From: CAYLJJ01 sp964384025
GTDB taxonomy: Bacteria; Myxococcota_A; Bradymonadia; UBA7976; UBA1532
Direction of reading: 5' to 3'
NCBI GenBank assembly: GCA_964384025.1
Contig: CAYLJJ010000051.1
Coordinates: 1-46,762, forward strand
Length of the DNA: 46,762 bases
The notes beneath the pieces are model-generated. The model was not told the origin of the DNA, searched no databases, and saw only the letters and a program-made list of their open reading frames with translations. This document shows, in pieces, positions 15,717-25,215 of this stretch. Each line of letters begins with the position of its first letter. Position 1 is the stretch's first letter. The translations under genes were made by a program, and so were the position numbers.

Positions 15717-16601
15717 ATGAAATACTTGCGTGCCCTCAGGCCCCATCAATGGATCAAGAATCTCTTCGTCTTCGCGGCTCTTATCTTCTCTCATCGCCTC
15801 AACGATTTAGACGCCAGCTTACGAAGCGTTCTGGTCTTCCTGGCCTTCTCCTTTATGGCCAGCGCCATCTATCTCATCAACGATGTCAGTGACTACGAGC
15901 GCGATCGAATCCACCCTCGAAAGCGTCATCGCCCCATCGCCAGCGGGGCTGTTCAGCGTCGAGCCGCCCTCTTTATGGCGGCTGGACTTGCTCCTTTGGG
16001 CTTAGCGCTGGCTTGGTCCCTTAACGCTCGGACAGGGATCGTCATCAGCTTCTATGGCTTGATGAATCTGGCCTATTCTCTACGCCTTAAACATGTAGTC
16101 TTGCTGGATGTCTTCATCATCGCCCTGGGTTTCCTCTTACGGGTCTCCAGCGGAGCCTTTGCCATCGAGGTGAGCATCAGCTTCTGGTTGCTCATCTGCA
16201 CCTTCTTTATCGCGCTCTTTTTGGCCTTCTGTAAGCGCCGCCATGAGCTGGTCTCCCTGGGGGAAGAGGCTGTTCAACATCGAGGGATCCTTGGAGAATA
16301 CTCCACCCCATTCATCGATAAGATGATCTCCTCTCTCTCTGCTCTGACCGTGATGAGCTATGCGCTCTACACCATCGATCCCCTGGTGCGACAGCGCCTG
16401 AGGACAGACGCTCTGGTGATCACGGTGCCTCTCGTCCTCTTTGGCATCTTTCGTTATCTCTATCTGGTCCATCAGCAGCAGAAGGGGGGCTCTCCCACCG
16501 AGATCGTCCTCACAGATCGATCTATTCAAGGGATCCTCTTTCTCTATCTCATCCTCTCTGTGAGCTTTATCTATTTTGGGATCAACCTAGGGCTGACTTA
16601 G
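15717..16601 (+). CDS. UbiA-family decaprenyl-phosphate phosphoribosyltransferase-like protein
   Basis: The 295-residue integral membrane prenyltransferase-fold protein begins KYLRALRPHQWIKNLFVF. It carries the Asp-rich motif NDVSDYERDRIHPRKRHRP and the second-half segment LLDVFIIALGFLLRVSSGA. Together with SFWLLICTFFIALFLAFCKRRHE these match the polyprenyl-phosphate phosphoribosyltransferase branch (Rv3806c type), which transfers phosphoribose from PRPP to decaprenyl phosphate, better than quinone or heme prenyltransferases. Around nine hydrophobic helices are visible. In mycobacteria this step feeds DPA-arabinose for cell-wall arabinan. In other bacteria the enzyme is found, but the product is often unknown. 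ATG 15717 is chosen as it starts directly at the family N-terminus. No DprE1/DprE2 genes are adjacent. Exact substrate specificity is inferred. Confidence 0.82.
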   Translation: MKYLRALRPHQWIKNLFVFAALIFSHRLNDLDASLRSVLVFLAFSFMASAIYLINDVSDYERDRIHPRKRHRPIASGAVQRRAALFMAAGLAPLGLALAWSLNARTGIVISFYGLMNLAYSLRLKHVVLLDVFIIALGFLLRVSSGAFAIEVSISFWLLICTFFIALFLAFCKRRHELVSLGEEAVQHRGILGEYSTPFIDKMISSLSALTVMSYALYTIDPLVRQRLRTDALVITVPLVLFGIFRYLYLVHQQQKGGSPTEIVLTDRSIQGILFLYLILSVSFIYFGINLGLT

Positions 16602-16609
16602 GCTCTATT

Positions 16610-16715
16610 GATTCTAAATCGCTTAGAGCGCCATGAAACGCAAATAACCACGGCAAGTTCTAAATGTTTTCCACGAGGCGGGAGAGTTAAGCTCAAAGAG
16701 AGCGATTTTAGAATC
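16610..16715. repeat. Spaced 14-15 bp inverted repeat between convergent genes
   Basis: GATTCTAAATCGCT at 16610-16623 is matched by the reverse complement, with one extra T, at 16701-16715 (AGCGATTTTAGAATC). They enclose 77 bases with no coding signal. The stretch 16602-16791 between the UbiA gene and the giant lipoprotein gene has no other recognised feature. It could be a transcript-end structure or the remains of a tiny non-autonomous element. Confidence 0.5.
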
Positions 16716-16791
16716 TCCAGTGGCTATAGGAGAACAAGGGAAGAGAGCTCAAGGGAACCACAGCTCAGGATAGATGCTCCTCCACGGCGTT

Positions 16792-19700
16792 CTAGGGGAT
16801 ACAGGTGTTTTCAACACCTGGAGTTGGCGCCTGGAGGTCAAAGTCATCGACGTTGGACTGGTTGTCGTGGCCGTTGGGACAGCGCACTAAGGCTTGAGAA
16901 GTGCCCGCGTCTGTAGGCGCTGGAGCAACGCCCTCGGTGATCCCCTCAATGAAGCCCTCCCAACTCATTGAGTCCAAGGTCTCCTCTCCCTCGCTGCGAT
17001 AGAGCCGCAAGCCTGTAGCGCTGTTGGAGAGCCGAAACTCCGCTGGAAACTCAATCGAGGGGGTGCCCTCGGGGAGAATAGTGATGATCGCTTCACTCCC
17101 CAAGACAAAGAATCCCCCTGGCGCAAGCTCCAGGACAGGTAAGGGGAACTCAGAGACCACCTCCAACGCTGGAGAGATGACCTGGAGGCTCAAGCCCTCT
17201 AAGCTGCTTGCTCCAGCACCCGCATTGAAGATCTCTACAAACTCTTCGGTGTCGTTGTTGGGTTGGTCATAGTCAACCTCGTTGAGCAGGAGTTGGCCCT
17301 CAGGGGGAGGGCAGTCCAGATTAAGCTGAACGCTATAGGGACCAGCAGCCCCCTCAGCCAGGAAGAGGCGTAGGAAGTAGGATCCATCGCTGGGGAGAAG
17401 GTGGCTGATCAACTCAGGATCGATGATCTCCTCACCGCTGGCCAACTCCAGCCCTGTTGCATCTTCAAGGAATATGTCGATATCCACCGCGAAGCTGTCA
17501 AAGCTGACCTCGATGTTGGCGGTGCAGTCCGCGCCTCCAGCGAAGACAAAGTAATCCTCGTCCGCTCCACAGAGAATCCCCTCCACAGGCTCAAAAGCCA
17601 GAGGCGCCGCAGAGAGACGATCATCGTTCTCCTCAAAGGTGTCATCTCCAGGGCACTCCAAGGGCCTGGGACAGGCGTTCATAAAGCCGGGCGTAGGTAA
17701 GCCCCCCATAAAATCGGCATCATTATTATCTGTATCTACACCATCTAAGCAGCGGAAGAGGGCATAGTCGGAGTCGCGATCCTGGAGCAGATCCCCTGTC
17801 CCTTCAGTGACCCCCTCGATGGTTATTTCGTAGGTGATGCTGTCCAACACCTCTCCAGTCCCATCGACCAAGCTGATGTGGTCTGGACCATTTTCAATCT
17901 CCCCCCCCTCTAAGGGGAGGCTGAGCACTCCCTCGGGGAGCGCCATCACCGCCTCATCTCCAATGACGAGGTAGGCCCCAGGGAGAAGGAAAGCTCCTGC
18001 ATCAGAGAGCAGGTGTTGAGCATAGATCGGATCGGCAGGGTTGTTGAGATTGATCAGTTGGAGCTCGACCCCTTCCAGAGGGAAGGGTGCTGCTCCTGCG
18101 TTATAGATCTCGATAAATTCATGTTCATCAACACCCGGCTCGTCATAGTCCAGCTCATTGATCACCAAGCGACCCTCGGGGCAGCTCAAGCTGAGCTGAA
18201 TCTCATACTCATTCTCCGCTTCGTTATAGCCCAAGACCTTGATCTTATGGAGGCCCGCCACGGTGACTGTTCCAGCGACACGCTCGTTATTCTCGCTGTT
18301 GTGGCTGGAGTCCATGCGCCTCTCAGAGTCATAAAGATCCAGCTCTAGATCTCCATCAGCGTGGCTGAAATAAAGATCCACCTGGATCTCACAGCCCTCA
18401 GCAGCCTCAAAGGAGAACCAGTCCTCATCGCCTCCGCAAATGACCCCCTCCACGCGAACATCAGGCGCGAGAGGCGTGGTCTGCTCCTCCGTGTCGTTCT
18501 CCTCCATGGGATCATCGGCGGGGCAGATCTCAGGGCAGACCTGCTCTGTGAGCAGCTCATAAGTGTTGCCGTTGTCGCCCTCTAAGAGGACCTCAAGGTA
18601 GAGCGTCCCATCCGCCTGCATAAGCCACTCAAGCAGCTCCCCATCCTCCTGAGAGTCGCTGAGGGCCAGCTCAACACCTGTTTCATCCTGGAGGCTGAGG
18701 TTGAGATCCCCCTCAGCGTGGCTGAAGGTCAAGAGCGCCGTCAGCGCACAGCCCTCCGCTACATCTATCGAGAAATAGTCCCGATCAGCGAGACAGATGA
18801 TCCCTGCGCTGGAGACCATGTCTGTGAGGGGTGTGGCACCCTGAAGATCATCGTTCTCTTCATGCTCGTCATCTACACCCGGACAGGACCAAGCTTGGGG
18901 GCAGTCGCTTAACCAAGCTCGGAAACCATAATGGTTGTTGACTTCAGCCATGCCATAGACTCGGACGCTGTAATCACCAGAGAGGGTGACCGGCTTGGAG
19001 ATCGACTCATTATCACTCCCCGATGTTCTGCTGGCGAAGTTGTTCCCCACAGGATCGGTTACGCTGATGTCGATATCCCCCTCAGCGTGGAGGAAGCCCA
19101 GTTCGATGTTCAGCTGACAACCCTCAAAGGCGGTGAGGCTGTACCAGTCGCTCTCTCCGTTACAGATCATCATCTCCTGCTCTACTGGGAGCAGGAGCGG
19201 CGCGGCACTTTCCCGATTGTTATTGGGCTCAAGACCATCATTGTCGCACTCAGGCTCCAAGATACAGTGAGCATCACAGCCATCGCCTGGCTCCTGATTG
19301 CCATCATCGCACTCCTCTCCCTCATCCACGCTGCCATCCCCGCAGAAGGCGACCTCACAATCGATGAGCAGCTCAAGATCATAGAAGCCCGGCATACGGA
19401 AGCCATAGAGCTTGACGAAGTAGGTCTCGGGCTCCAGCGAGAGGTGGGTCAATCGCTCCAGATCGGTGGAGCCTGCGCTGCGATCCACCAGCTCTGTACC
19501 GCGGTAGAGTTGGCTGTCTAGATCCATATCATCATGAACAAAGTTAAGGGTGGCGCTGATCAAGCAGCCCGCGCCTACCTCGACACGATACCAGTCATCC
19601 TCACAGAGGCTTAGGCCAGTGTAGCTCTCTGGGAGCAGAGGAGCGGCGCTCTCTCTGCTGTTGTTCTCCTCATAGGCGTCCATGCACTCGATCGTACAGT

Positions 19701-22700
19701 CAGCACCACAGCCATCGCCGGGCTCTGTGTTGCTGTCATCACACTCCTCGCCTCTCTCGCGCAGGCCATCTCCACAGATAGGCTCTAAGGTACAGTTTGG
19801 AGCACAGCCATCACCGGGCTCATTGTTGCCATCATCGCACTCTTCGCCTTCATCTTGGGTGCCATCCCCACAGTATGGGAATCCGCACTCTAGGCTGAAG
19901 TTGATCGAGTATGGAGCAGGGAGATTATAGCCATAGATCTCTAAGAACAGGGTCTTGCTTTGTTGTCCAGAGGAGTGTTCCAGGTGCTCATTATCATCAC
20001 TGCTGGTCGAGGAATCGACAGTCTCATCCTCCCAGCGAAGCTGCGCATCTACATCGCCTTCATCATGGGTAAAGCTGAGATCGATCGAAGCCAAGCAGCC
20101 GGGACCCATCTCAAAGCGGTACCAGTCTCGATCTCCTTCGCAGATGAGCAGCTCGAGATGCTCCCCTGTCTCCAAGAGGGCTGCATCTTCGCGTGTGTTG
20201 TTGGACTCAAAGCTGTCTAGGCATCCAGGCTCGATCACACAGTCAGCGCTACAGCCATCCCCTCGATTGCTGTTGCCATCGTCACACTCTTCGCCCTCAT
20301 CCAGGGTTCCATCACCGCAGTAGGGCTCTAGGATACAGTTGGAGGCGCAGCCATCATCGGGCTCATTGTTGCCATCATCGCACTCTTCGCCCTCATCCTG
20401 AGCGCCATCACCACAGCGAGGCTCTAGGGCGCAGTTGGGATCGCAGCCATCATCAGGCTCATTGTTGCCATCATCACACTCTTCACCCTCATCCTGAATG
20501 CCATCACCACAGAAAGAGAAGTCGCACTCCAGCGCAAGGCTCAGGCCGTAGGCGGCGTGGCTGTTGTCAGGGAACTCCCCTTCCACGCGGGCCATATAGC
20601 TGCCGGGCTCTGCCAACGCCAACATGACCGGATCGCTCTGGCTGGGCTCCCCCGCTTCATCTAGGAGGAGCAGCATCAAGGGAGCGCCCTCCTCAGTCAG
20701 CAGATGCAGCTCTCCAGAGCACTCCTCAGGGATCTCAAAGCTATAGTGGTCTCGATCTGCTGCGCAGATATGCCCCTCTGCTTCCTCCTCAAGGAGATTG
20801 GCTCCCTCAGGGCTGTCATCTTCAGCAGCATCACACTCAGGTAGAGCCTCACACTCCATCAGAGCCAGATCGAGGAAATAGGGCTGGGCAATCTCACCTT
20901 CTACGCTGAGGTAGAGAGGCGCTTCATCATAGAGGAAGTAGCTCAAAGGCATCGCCTCTGCTCTCAACATCTCTCCCTCTGCACCCAGAAGAGAGAGCTG
21001 TAAATCCCCGTTGCTCTCCAACAGGGCCTCTAGCCGACAGCCCGCTTGAATAGGCGCGAGATAGAGATCCACATCCTCTTCACAGAGGATCCCCTCTACA
21101 ACCCCGGTCTCCAGAGCGCTGGCATCATCCAGGCTCTCATTGGGTTCATGCATGTCGTTTCCAGGGCAGAAGGCGCACTGAACCGTGATGGGCGCGATCC
21201 CATACTCCAGATCATCTCCAACTACACGAAGAGAAACCAGCTCTTCTGCCATGCTCATATAGCTCAGGACTCCCTCTACAGGCTCCGCCAAGCTCTCACC
21301 CTCCATGTTCACCAAAGACCAAGTTAAGCCTTCAGGAGAGAGGCTCAACTCAGCTGACAGCTGACAGCCTGCGCCTAAGTTGACAGAGTAGTAATCGGGA
21401 TCCTCAGCGCAGGCGATGGCCAATGCTTGGCCCTCTCCCCCCATCAAAGGCTCGGCCTCATCTGGAGCATCATCGGGCTCATGGCTGTCATCCTGCTCTG
21501 GGCAGCTCAGACATTGAAGCTCCAGAGCCAGCTCATAAGGAGCCTGCACCTCACCGCTAAAGCTGTAGATTTTGATGAAGTATTCCCCGCTCTCCTCCAA
21601 CTGGAAGTTGAGGTGCTCATCATCAGATCCAGAGATCGCTGAAGCTAAGCTGTTTCCATCTGTGTCCACCACGCTCAGATCAAGATCAGCGTCGCTCTGG
21701 CTAAAGAGTAGATCGATGCCCACATGGCAGCCCGCCTCAGCCCCAAAGGAGAAGAAATCCTGGTCTGGACCACAGTAGATCCCCTGGAGCGCTCCTGGCC
21801 CCATCTCTGTGGCTGAGTCCATGCCATTATTATCCTCATAGAGATCATCTGCTGGGCAGCTGAGATTATCCTCGCAGATCAGGGTCGCGTTGAGGCGATA
21901 GACGCTCTTAGGCTGCCCCTCAGCGTTGCTCACGCGCAGATAGACAGGGCCATCCTCCTCAAGAGCTTGGAGGAAGCGCCCCTCCGAGCCGAGCAGCTCA
22001 AGGCTCTCTCCATTCCAGATCTCCAAAGAGATCGCGCCAAAGCTCTGCTCAACCCCCAAGCGCAGGTGACAGCCCGCTTGGCCGTCAAACTGATACCAAT
22101 CCTGATCTTCAGCGCAGACCACCGCCTCAAGCTCAGCCTCCAGAGCTTGGGCGCTCTCCAAGCTGTCGTTCTCCTCAAAGAGATCATCCTCAGGGCAGAG
22201 CAGCTCAGGGCAGTTGGAGACCTCATAGCTGAGGTAGTAACGCTGGCCAACATCTCCCAGAACCCGTAGAGCATAGGCGGCGGGCTGATCGTCAACGCTG
22301 AACTCCAAGAGCTCCTCAACTTGGATCGTCTCTAGGCTGGCCAGCTCGCTCTCTTCAATATCAACCAAACTCAAGCTCAGGGTGCTCTCGTTCGGATCTG
22401 ACTCCAAGCGAGCCTGAATTTGACAACCACGCCCCAACTCCAGGGCGTAGTAATCAGGGCTCTCAGGGCAGTGGATCACCCGCGCCCGACTCCCTGGATT
22501 AAGCAGACTTGCTTCGGCGAAGAGGTCGTTCGGTTCATAAGAATCATCTTGCTCGGGACAAGCCAACACTGGCAGGCACTCTAGGCTGTGGCTGAGCTGA
22601 TAGAGCGCCTCCTCTCCTCTGCCGCCCTTATAGACGCGGAGATAGTAGCTCCCCGCTTCTGGGAAAAACTCTTCAATCTCCTCAAGATCCTCGGTGTTGG

Positions 22701-25086
22701 TGCTGGAAGCCAGCTCCTCTCCCTCTGCGTCCAAGAGTTGAAGATCGAGATCAGCGTCTGCATGGCTGAAGCTCAGGCTGAGGCTGAGTTGGCACTCTGG
22801 CTCCGACTCGATGAGGAAGAAGTCCGCATCTTGATCACAGATGATCCCCTCAAAAGGAGCCTCCGGGAGAATCGCAGCGGTGCTGATCTCATCGTTGTTC
22901 TCTAAGGCATCATCGATGGGACAGCTCAGCTCCCCGTCACAGACCAAACTCATCTCCAACAGATAGGCGCTCCAGCGACCCCCATCCTCTTCAGGACGAA
23001 CCCGGAGGTGATAGAGACCCTCAACCTGAGTGTTGAGGCGGATCTCCTGCTGCTCGGGCTCAATCATCCCTGTGCTCAGCAGCTCCTCTCCCAGATAGAG
23101 TTCCAGCCCTGGGATCTGGGTCCCCTCATGAAAGAGGGTCATCCGAAGCGCGCAGCCCGCCTCAGCCTCAAAGCTATACCAGTCCTCGTCCTGATCGCAG
23201 ATCAAGCCCTGAAGCTGCTCCCCGTTCACCAAAGGCAGAGCGCTCTCAGGATCATCGGAGCGGCCCTCAGCTTCATCGCTCTCACAGCTCAGGGCATTGC
23301 ATACAAAGTTATACTCAAAGCGATACTCTCCTGCACCGCTGGCGCTCAGGAAATGCTCTTCAGGCTCTAAGAACCAGATCCCCTCTCCCTCAAAGAGAAC
23401 TTCGTGGGAATCTGAGATGCTCAGATCGAGTTCGCCATCCCCCAGAGCTTGACCGCTCAGCTCTACACGACAGAGACCCTCTGGGTTGAGTTGATAGAGA
23501 TCAGCCTCATCACAGAGGATGGCATGATGCTCCTGACCCTCTGCTGCTTCAGCAGCCAACTCCAAGCCATCATTCTCCTCAAAGAGATCATCTTCAGGAC
23601 AGAAGAGGCGCTCAGGGCAGACCTGAGTCCAGGTTAGGGTGTAGTCGCTGGCGGTCTCCTCAGCACCCTCAGGGTGGATAATTTGGACGTAGTAGCTGTC
23701 TGGTGCCCGCACCTCGAAGTCTAAGATCTCCTGATCTGCTTCTGTCTCAGAGCTGAGCAACACCTCTCCAGCCGAGTTAAAGAGGAAGAGGTCCAAGTTC
23801 CCTGCCCCATCATCAAATTCCAACACCGCCTCTAAGAGGCAACCATAGTGCAGCTCAGCGAAGAACCAATCACTGTCATCTCCGCAGATGATCCCAAAGA
23901 TCTCCTCCTCCTCGGCCAGAGGTGCGGCGTCGTTCATCTCGGAGCCCACCTCCAGAGGATCATCGACGAGGCACCCAAAGTCACAGATCTGAGAGAAGCC
24001 CAGATCATAGTCCATAGAATCACCGCTGATCTCCAGATAGAGCGGTCCAGACTCCAAGACCTCATAATCAAAGCTGAGGTTGGGCTCTGATGAGGCCATC
24101 AGCTCCTCGCCCGCTGCATCCAAGAGGCGGGTGTTTAGCTCTCCAGCCCCTGCGCTGTAACTCAAGCTGGGCGAGATAAGGCAGCCGGAGAGCCCCTCGA
24201 TCTGATAGAGATCGATCTCATCACAGAGGACAGCGGTGCCCTCTGGGAGGGCTGCTGCTTGTCCCAACTCATCGTTCTCCTCCCAGGGATCATCTGTAGG
24301 GCAAGCGGGGATCTCTGGGCAACTGGACTCTACCTTCAGGTTGTAGTTATTGCTGCGGCGATAGATCCGCAAGACATAATCCCCACGTTGAGGAATGATC
24401 AGCTCTAGATACTCCTGATCTGTAGAGCCTCGACTGGAGAGGAGCACCTCCTCATCAGCGTCCAGGAGGCTCATATCCAGATCCCCATCGTCATCGTTGA
24501 AGTTCAGCTCGACTCTAAGATCACAACCTTCTCGAAGAGAGAAACGGTAGAAATCCTCATCCAGGCCCGTTCTTCCAGGACAGAGGACCCCATCAAACTC
24601 GATGTTGCGTTCGATGGGCTGCGCCTCTTCAAAGCTATCATTCTCTTCCCAGGGATCATCTTCAGGACAGCTTGGCATCACTGGACCCTGATCTACGGCG
24701 ACATCAGCCGCGTCTAGGAGAACAGGAAGATCAGCAGCGATATCAGGCTCAATCGACACATCCGCGCGATCTGTCTGGATCGGCACATCCGCTGCGTCAT
24801 CTGGCTCTACATCAATGAGAGGCAGATCGGCGGGACCCTCATCCAGATCTCCTCCATCTATACTCGGGAGATCATCAAGGGCGAGATCCCCTGCGTCTGG
24901 ACCGCCTGCCCCTCCACCAACACCTCCGCCTCCACCACCCCCACCGCCTCCACCAACGGCATCTCGTAGGAGGCCATCAGAGAAGCCTGGATCTGTGCCA
25001 TCACCACCGCTGTCATCGCAGCCCAGGGAGCCTGCGATAAAGAGCAGCGCCAGGAGGGCTGTATATCTTCGAGGGGTTCTTGTCAT
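16792..25086 (-). CDS. Giant modular surface lipoprotein (PPC / DUF4215 / lamin-tail repeats)
   Basis: The protein has 2,764 residues. The N-terminus RYTALLALLFIAGSLGC is a lipoprotein signal with lipobox SLGC, followed by a Gly- and Asp-rich linker to about residue 135. I count about 18 pre-peptidase C-terminal (PPC)-like modules, each opening with a variant of CPxDDxxEENDxxxxA and containing a GIICxxDxDWY-type segment. Twelve occur in a row (to about 1520). Six DUF4215-type Cys-rich repeats (CGDGxxDEGEECDDGN) follow in groups of 3, 2 and 1 between about 1525 and 1945, alternating with PPC modules. Two lamin-tail domains (INELDYDEPG.. and LNEVDYDQPN..) lie at about 2302-2465 and 2595-2764. 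No peptidase or other enzyme domain is visible. Acidic DxDxD-like loops suggest calcium binding. GAGGAG precedes the ATG by four bases. Role unknown; a surface adhesion or scaffolding function is inferred. Confidence 0.85.
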   Translation of the reverse strand: MTRTPRRYTALLALLFIAGSLGCDDSGGDGTDPGFSDGLLRDAVGGGGGGGGGGGVGGGAGGPDAGDLALDDLPSIDGGDLDEGPADLPLIDVEPDDAADVPIQTDRADVSIEPDIAADLPVLLDAADVAVDQGPVMPSCPEDDPWEENDSFEEAQPIERNIEFDGVLCPGRTGLDEDFYRFSLREGCDLRVELNFNDDDGDLDMSLLDADEEVLLSSRGSTDQEYLELIIPQRGDYVLRIYRRSNNYNLKVESSCPEIPACPTDDPWEENDELGQAAALPEGTAVLCDEIDLYQIEGLSGCLISPSLSYSAGAGELNTRLLDAAGEELMASSEPNLSFDYEVLESGPLYLEISGDSMDYDLGFSQICDFGCLVDDPLEVGSEMNDAAPLAEEEEIFGIICGDDSDWFFAELHYGCLLEAVLEFDDGAGNLDLFLFNSAGEVLLSSETEADQEILDFEVRAPDSYYVQIIHPEGAEETASDYTLTWTQVCPERLFCPEDDLFEENDGLELAAEAAEGQEHHAILCDEADLYQLNPEGLCRVELSGQALGDGELDLSISDSHEVLFEGEGIWFLEPEEHFLSASGAGEYRFEYNFVCNALSCESDEAEGRSDDPESALPLVNGEQLQGLICDQDEDWYSFEAEAGCALRMTLFHEGTQIPGLELYLGEELLSTGMIEPEQQEIRLNTQVEGLYHLRVRPEEDGGRWSAYLLEMSLVCDGELSCPIDDALENNDEISTAAILPEAPFEGIICDQDADFFLIESEPECQLSLSLSFSHADADLDLQLLDAEGEELASSTNTEDLEEIEEFFPEAGSYYLRVYKGGRGEEALYQLSHSLECLPVLACPEQDDSYEPNDLFAEASLLNPGSRARVIHCPESPDYYALELGRGCQIQARLESDPNESTLSLSLVDIEESELASLETIQVEELLEFSVDDQPAAYALRVLGDVGQRYYLSYEVSNCPELLCPEDDLFEENDSLESAQALEAELEAVVCAEDQDWYQFDGQAGCHLRLGVEQSFGAISLEIWNGESLELLGSEGRFLQALEEDGPVYLRVSNAEGQPKSVYRLNATLICEDNLSCPADDLYEDNNGMDSATEMGPGALQGIYCGPDQDFFSFGAEAGCHVGIDLLFSQSDADLDLSVVDTDGNSLASAISGSDDEHLNFQLEESGEYFIKIYSFSGEVQAPYELALELQCLSCPEQDDSHEPDDAPDEAEPLMGGEGQALAIACAEDPDYYSVNLGAGCQLSAELSLSPEGLTWSLVNMEGESLAEPVEGVLSYMSMAEELVSLRVVGDDLEYGIAPITVQCAFCPGNDMHEPNESLDDASALETGVVEGILCEEDVDLYLAPIQAGCRLEALLESNGDLQLSLLGAEGEMLRAEAMPLSYFLYDEAPLYLSVEGEIAQPYFLDLALMECEALPECDAAEDDSPEGANLLEEEAEGHICAADRDHYSFEIPEECSGELHLLTEEGAPLMLLLLDEAGEPSQSDPVMLALAEPGSYMARVEGEFPDNSHAAYGLSLALECDFSFCGDGIQDEGEECDDGNNEPDDGCDPNCALEPRCGDGAQDEGEECDDGNNEPDDGCASNCILEPYCGDGTLDEGEECDDGNSNRGDGCSADCVIEPGCLDSFESNNTREDAALLETGEHLELLICEGDRDWYRFEMGPGCLASIDLSFTHDEGDVDAQLRWEDETVDSSTSSDDNEHLEHSSGQQSKTLFLEIYGYNLPAPYSINFSLECGFPYCGDGTQDEGEECDDGNNEPGDGCAPNCTLEPICGDGLRERGEECDDSNTEPGDGCGADCTIECMDAYEENNSRESAAPLLPESYTGLSLCEDDWYRVEVGAGCLISATLNFVHDDMDLDSQLYRGTELVDRSAGSTDLERLTHLSLEPETYFVKLYGFRMPGFYDLELLIDCEVAFCGDGSVDEGEECDDGNQEPGDGCDAHCILEPECDNDGLEPNNNRESAAPLLLPVEQEMMICNGESDWYSLTAFEGCQLNIELGFLHAEGDIDISVTDPVGNNFASRTSGSDNESISKPVTLSGDYSVRVYGMAEVNNHYGFRAWLSDCPQAWSCPGVDDEHEENDDLQGATPLTDMVSSAGIICLADRDYFSIDVAEGCALTALLTFSHAEGDLNLSLQDETGVELALSDSQEDGELLEWLMQADGTLYLEVLLEGDNGNTYELLTEQVCPEICPADDPMEENDTEEQTTPLAPDVRVEGVICGGDEDWFSFEAAEGCEIQVDLYFSHADGDLELDLYDSERRMDSSHNSENNERVAGTVTVAGLHKIKVLGYNEAENEYEIQLSLSCPEGRLVINELDYDEPGVDEHEFIEIYNAGAAPFPLEGVELQLINLNNPADPIYAQHLLSDAGAFLLPGAYLVIGDEAVMALPEGVLSLPLEGGEIENGPDHISLVDGTGEVLDSITYEITIEGVTEGTGDLLQDRDSDYALFRCLDGVDTDNNDADFMGGLPTPGFMNACPRPLECPGDDTFEENDDRLSAAPLAFEPVEGILCGADEDYFVFAGGADCTANIEVSFDSFAVDIDIFLEDATGLELASGEEIIDPELISHLLPSDGSYFLRLFLAEGAAGPYSVQLNLDCPPPEGQLLLNEVDYDQPNNDTEEFVEIFNAGAGASSLEGLSLQVISPALEVVSEFPLPVLELAPGGFFVLGSEAIITILPEGTPSIEFPAEFRLSNSATGLRLYRSEGEETLDSMSWEGFIEGITEGVAPAPTDAGTSQALVRCPNGHDNQSNVDDFDLQAPTPGVENTCIP
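19250..20515 (-). repeat. Near-identical DNA repeats encoding DUF4215 modules
   Basis: Within the giant gene, blocks containing the codons for DEGEECDDGN recur at about 20236-20515 (three in tandem), 19690-19880 (two) and about 19255-19350 (one). The repeats are similar enough at DNA level to recombine, so copy number may vary between strains. These are coding repeats, not CRISPR. Confidence 0.75.
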
Positions 25087-25215
25087 TGTTCTCCTCAGTG
25101 GTATGAATTCAACTGATAGACACTATGCTTCTGAAGAGAACGCTTCAACCGAAAGCCTCACCTCAAAGATCTCCAAATCTGGTCACCGCCCTGAGGAGTG
25201 AGGCTACGGATGCTT

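Noticed and set aside
18931..19521. Open frame of about 196 residues on the + strand inside the giant lipoprotein gene
   Set aside because: It is antisense to repeat-coding DNA and explained by the regular codon pattern.
20236..20515. Tandem repeats that could be mistaken for CRISPR
   Set aside because: They are in frame and encode DUF4215 modules; there are no unique spacers of constant length.
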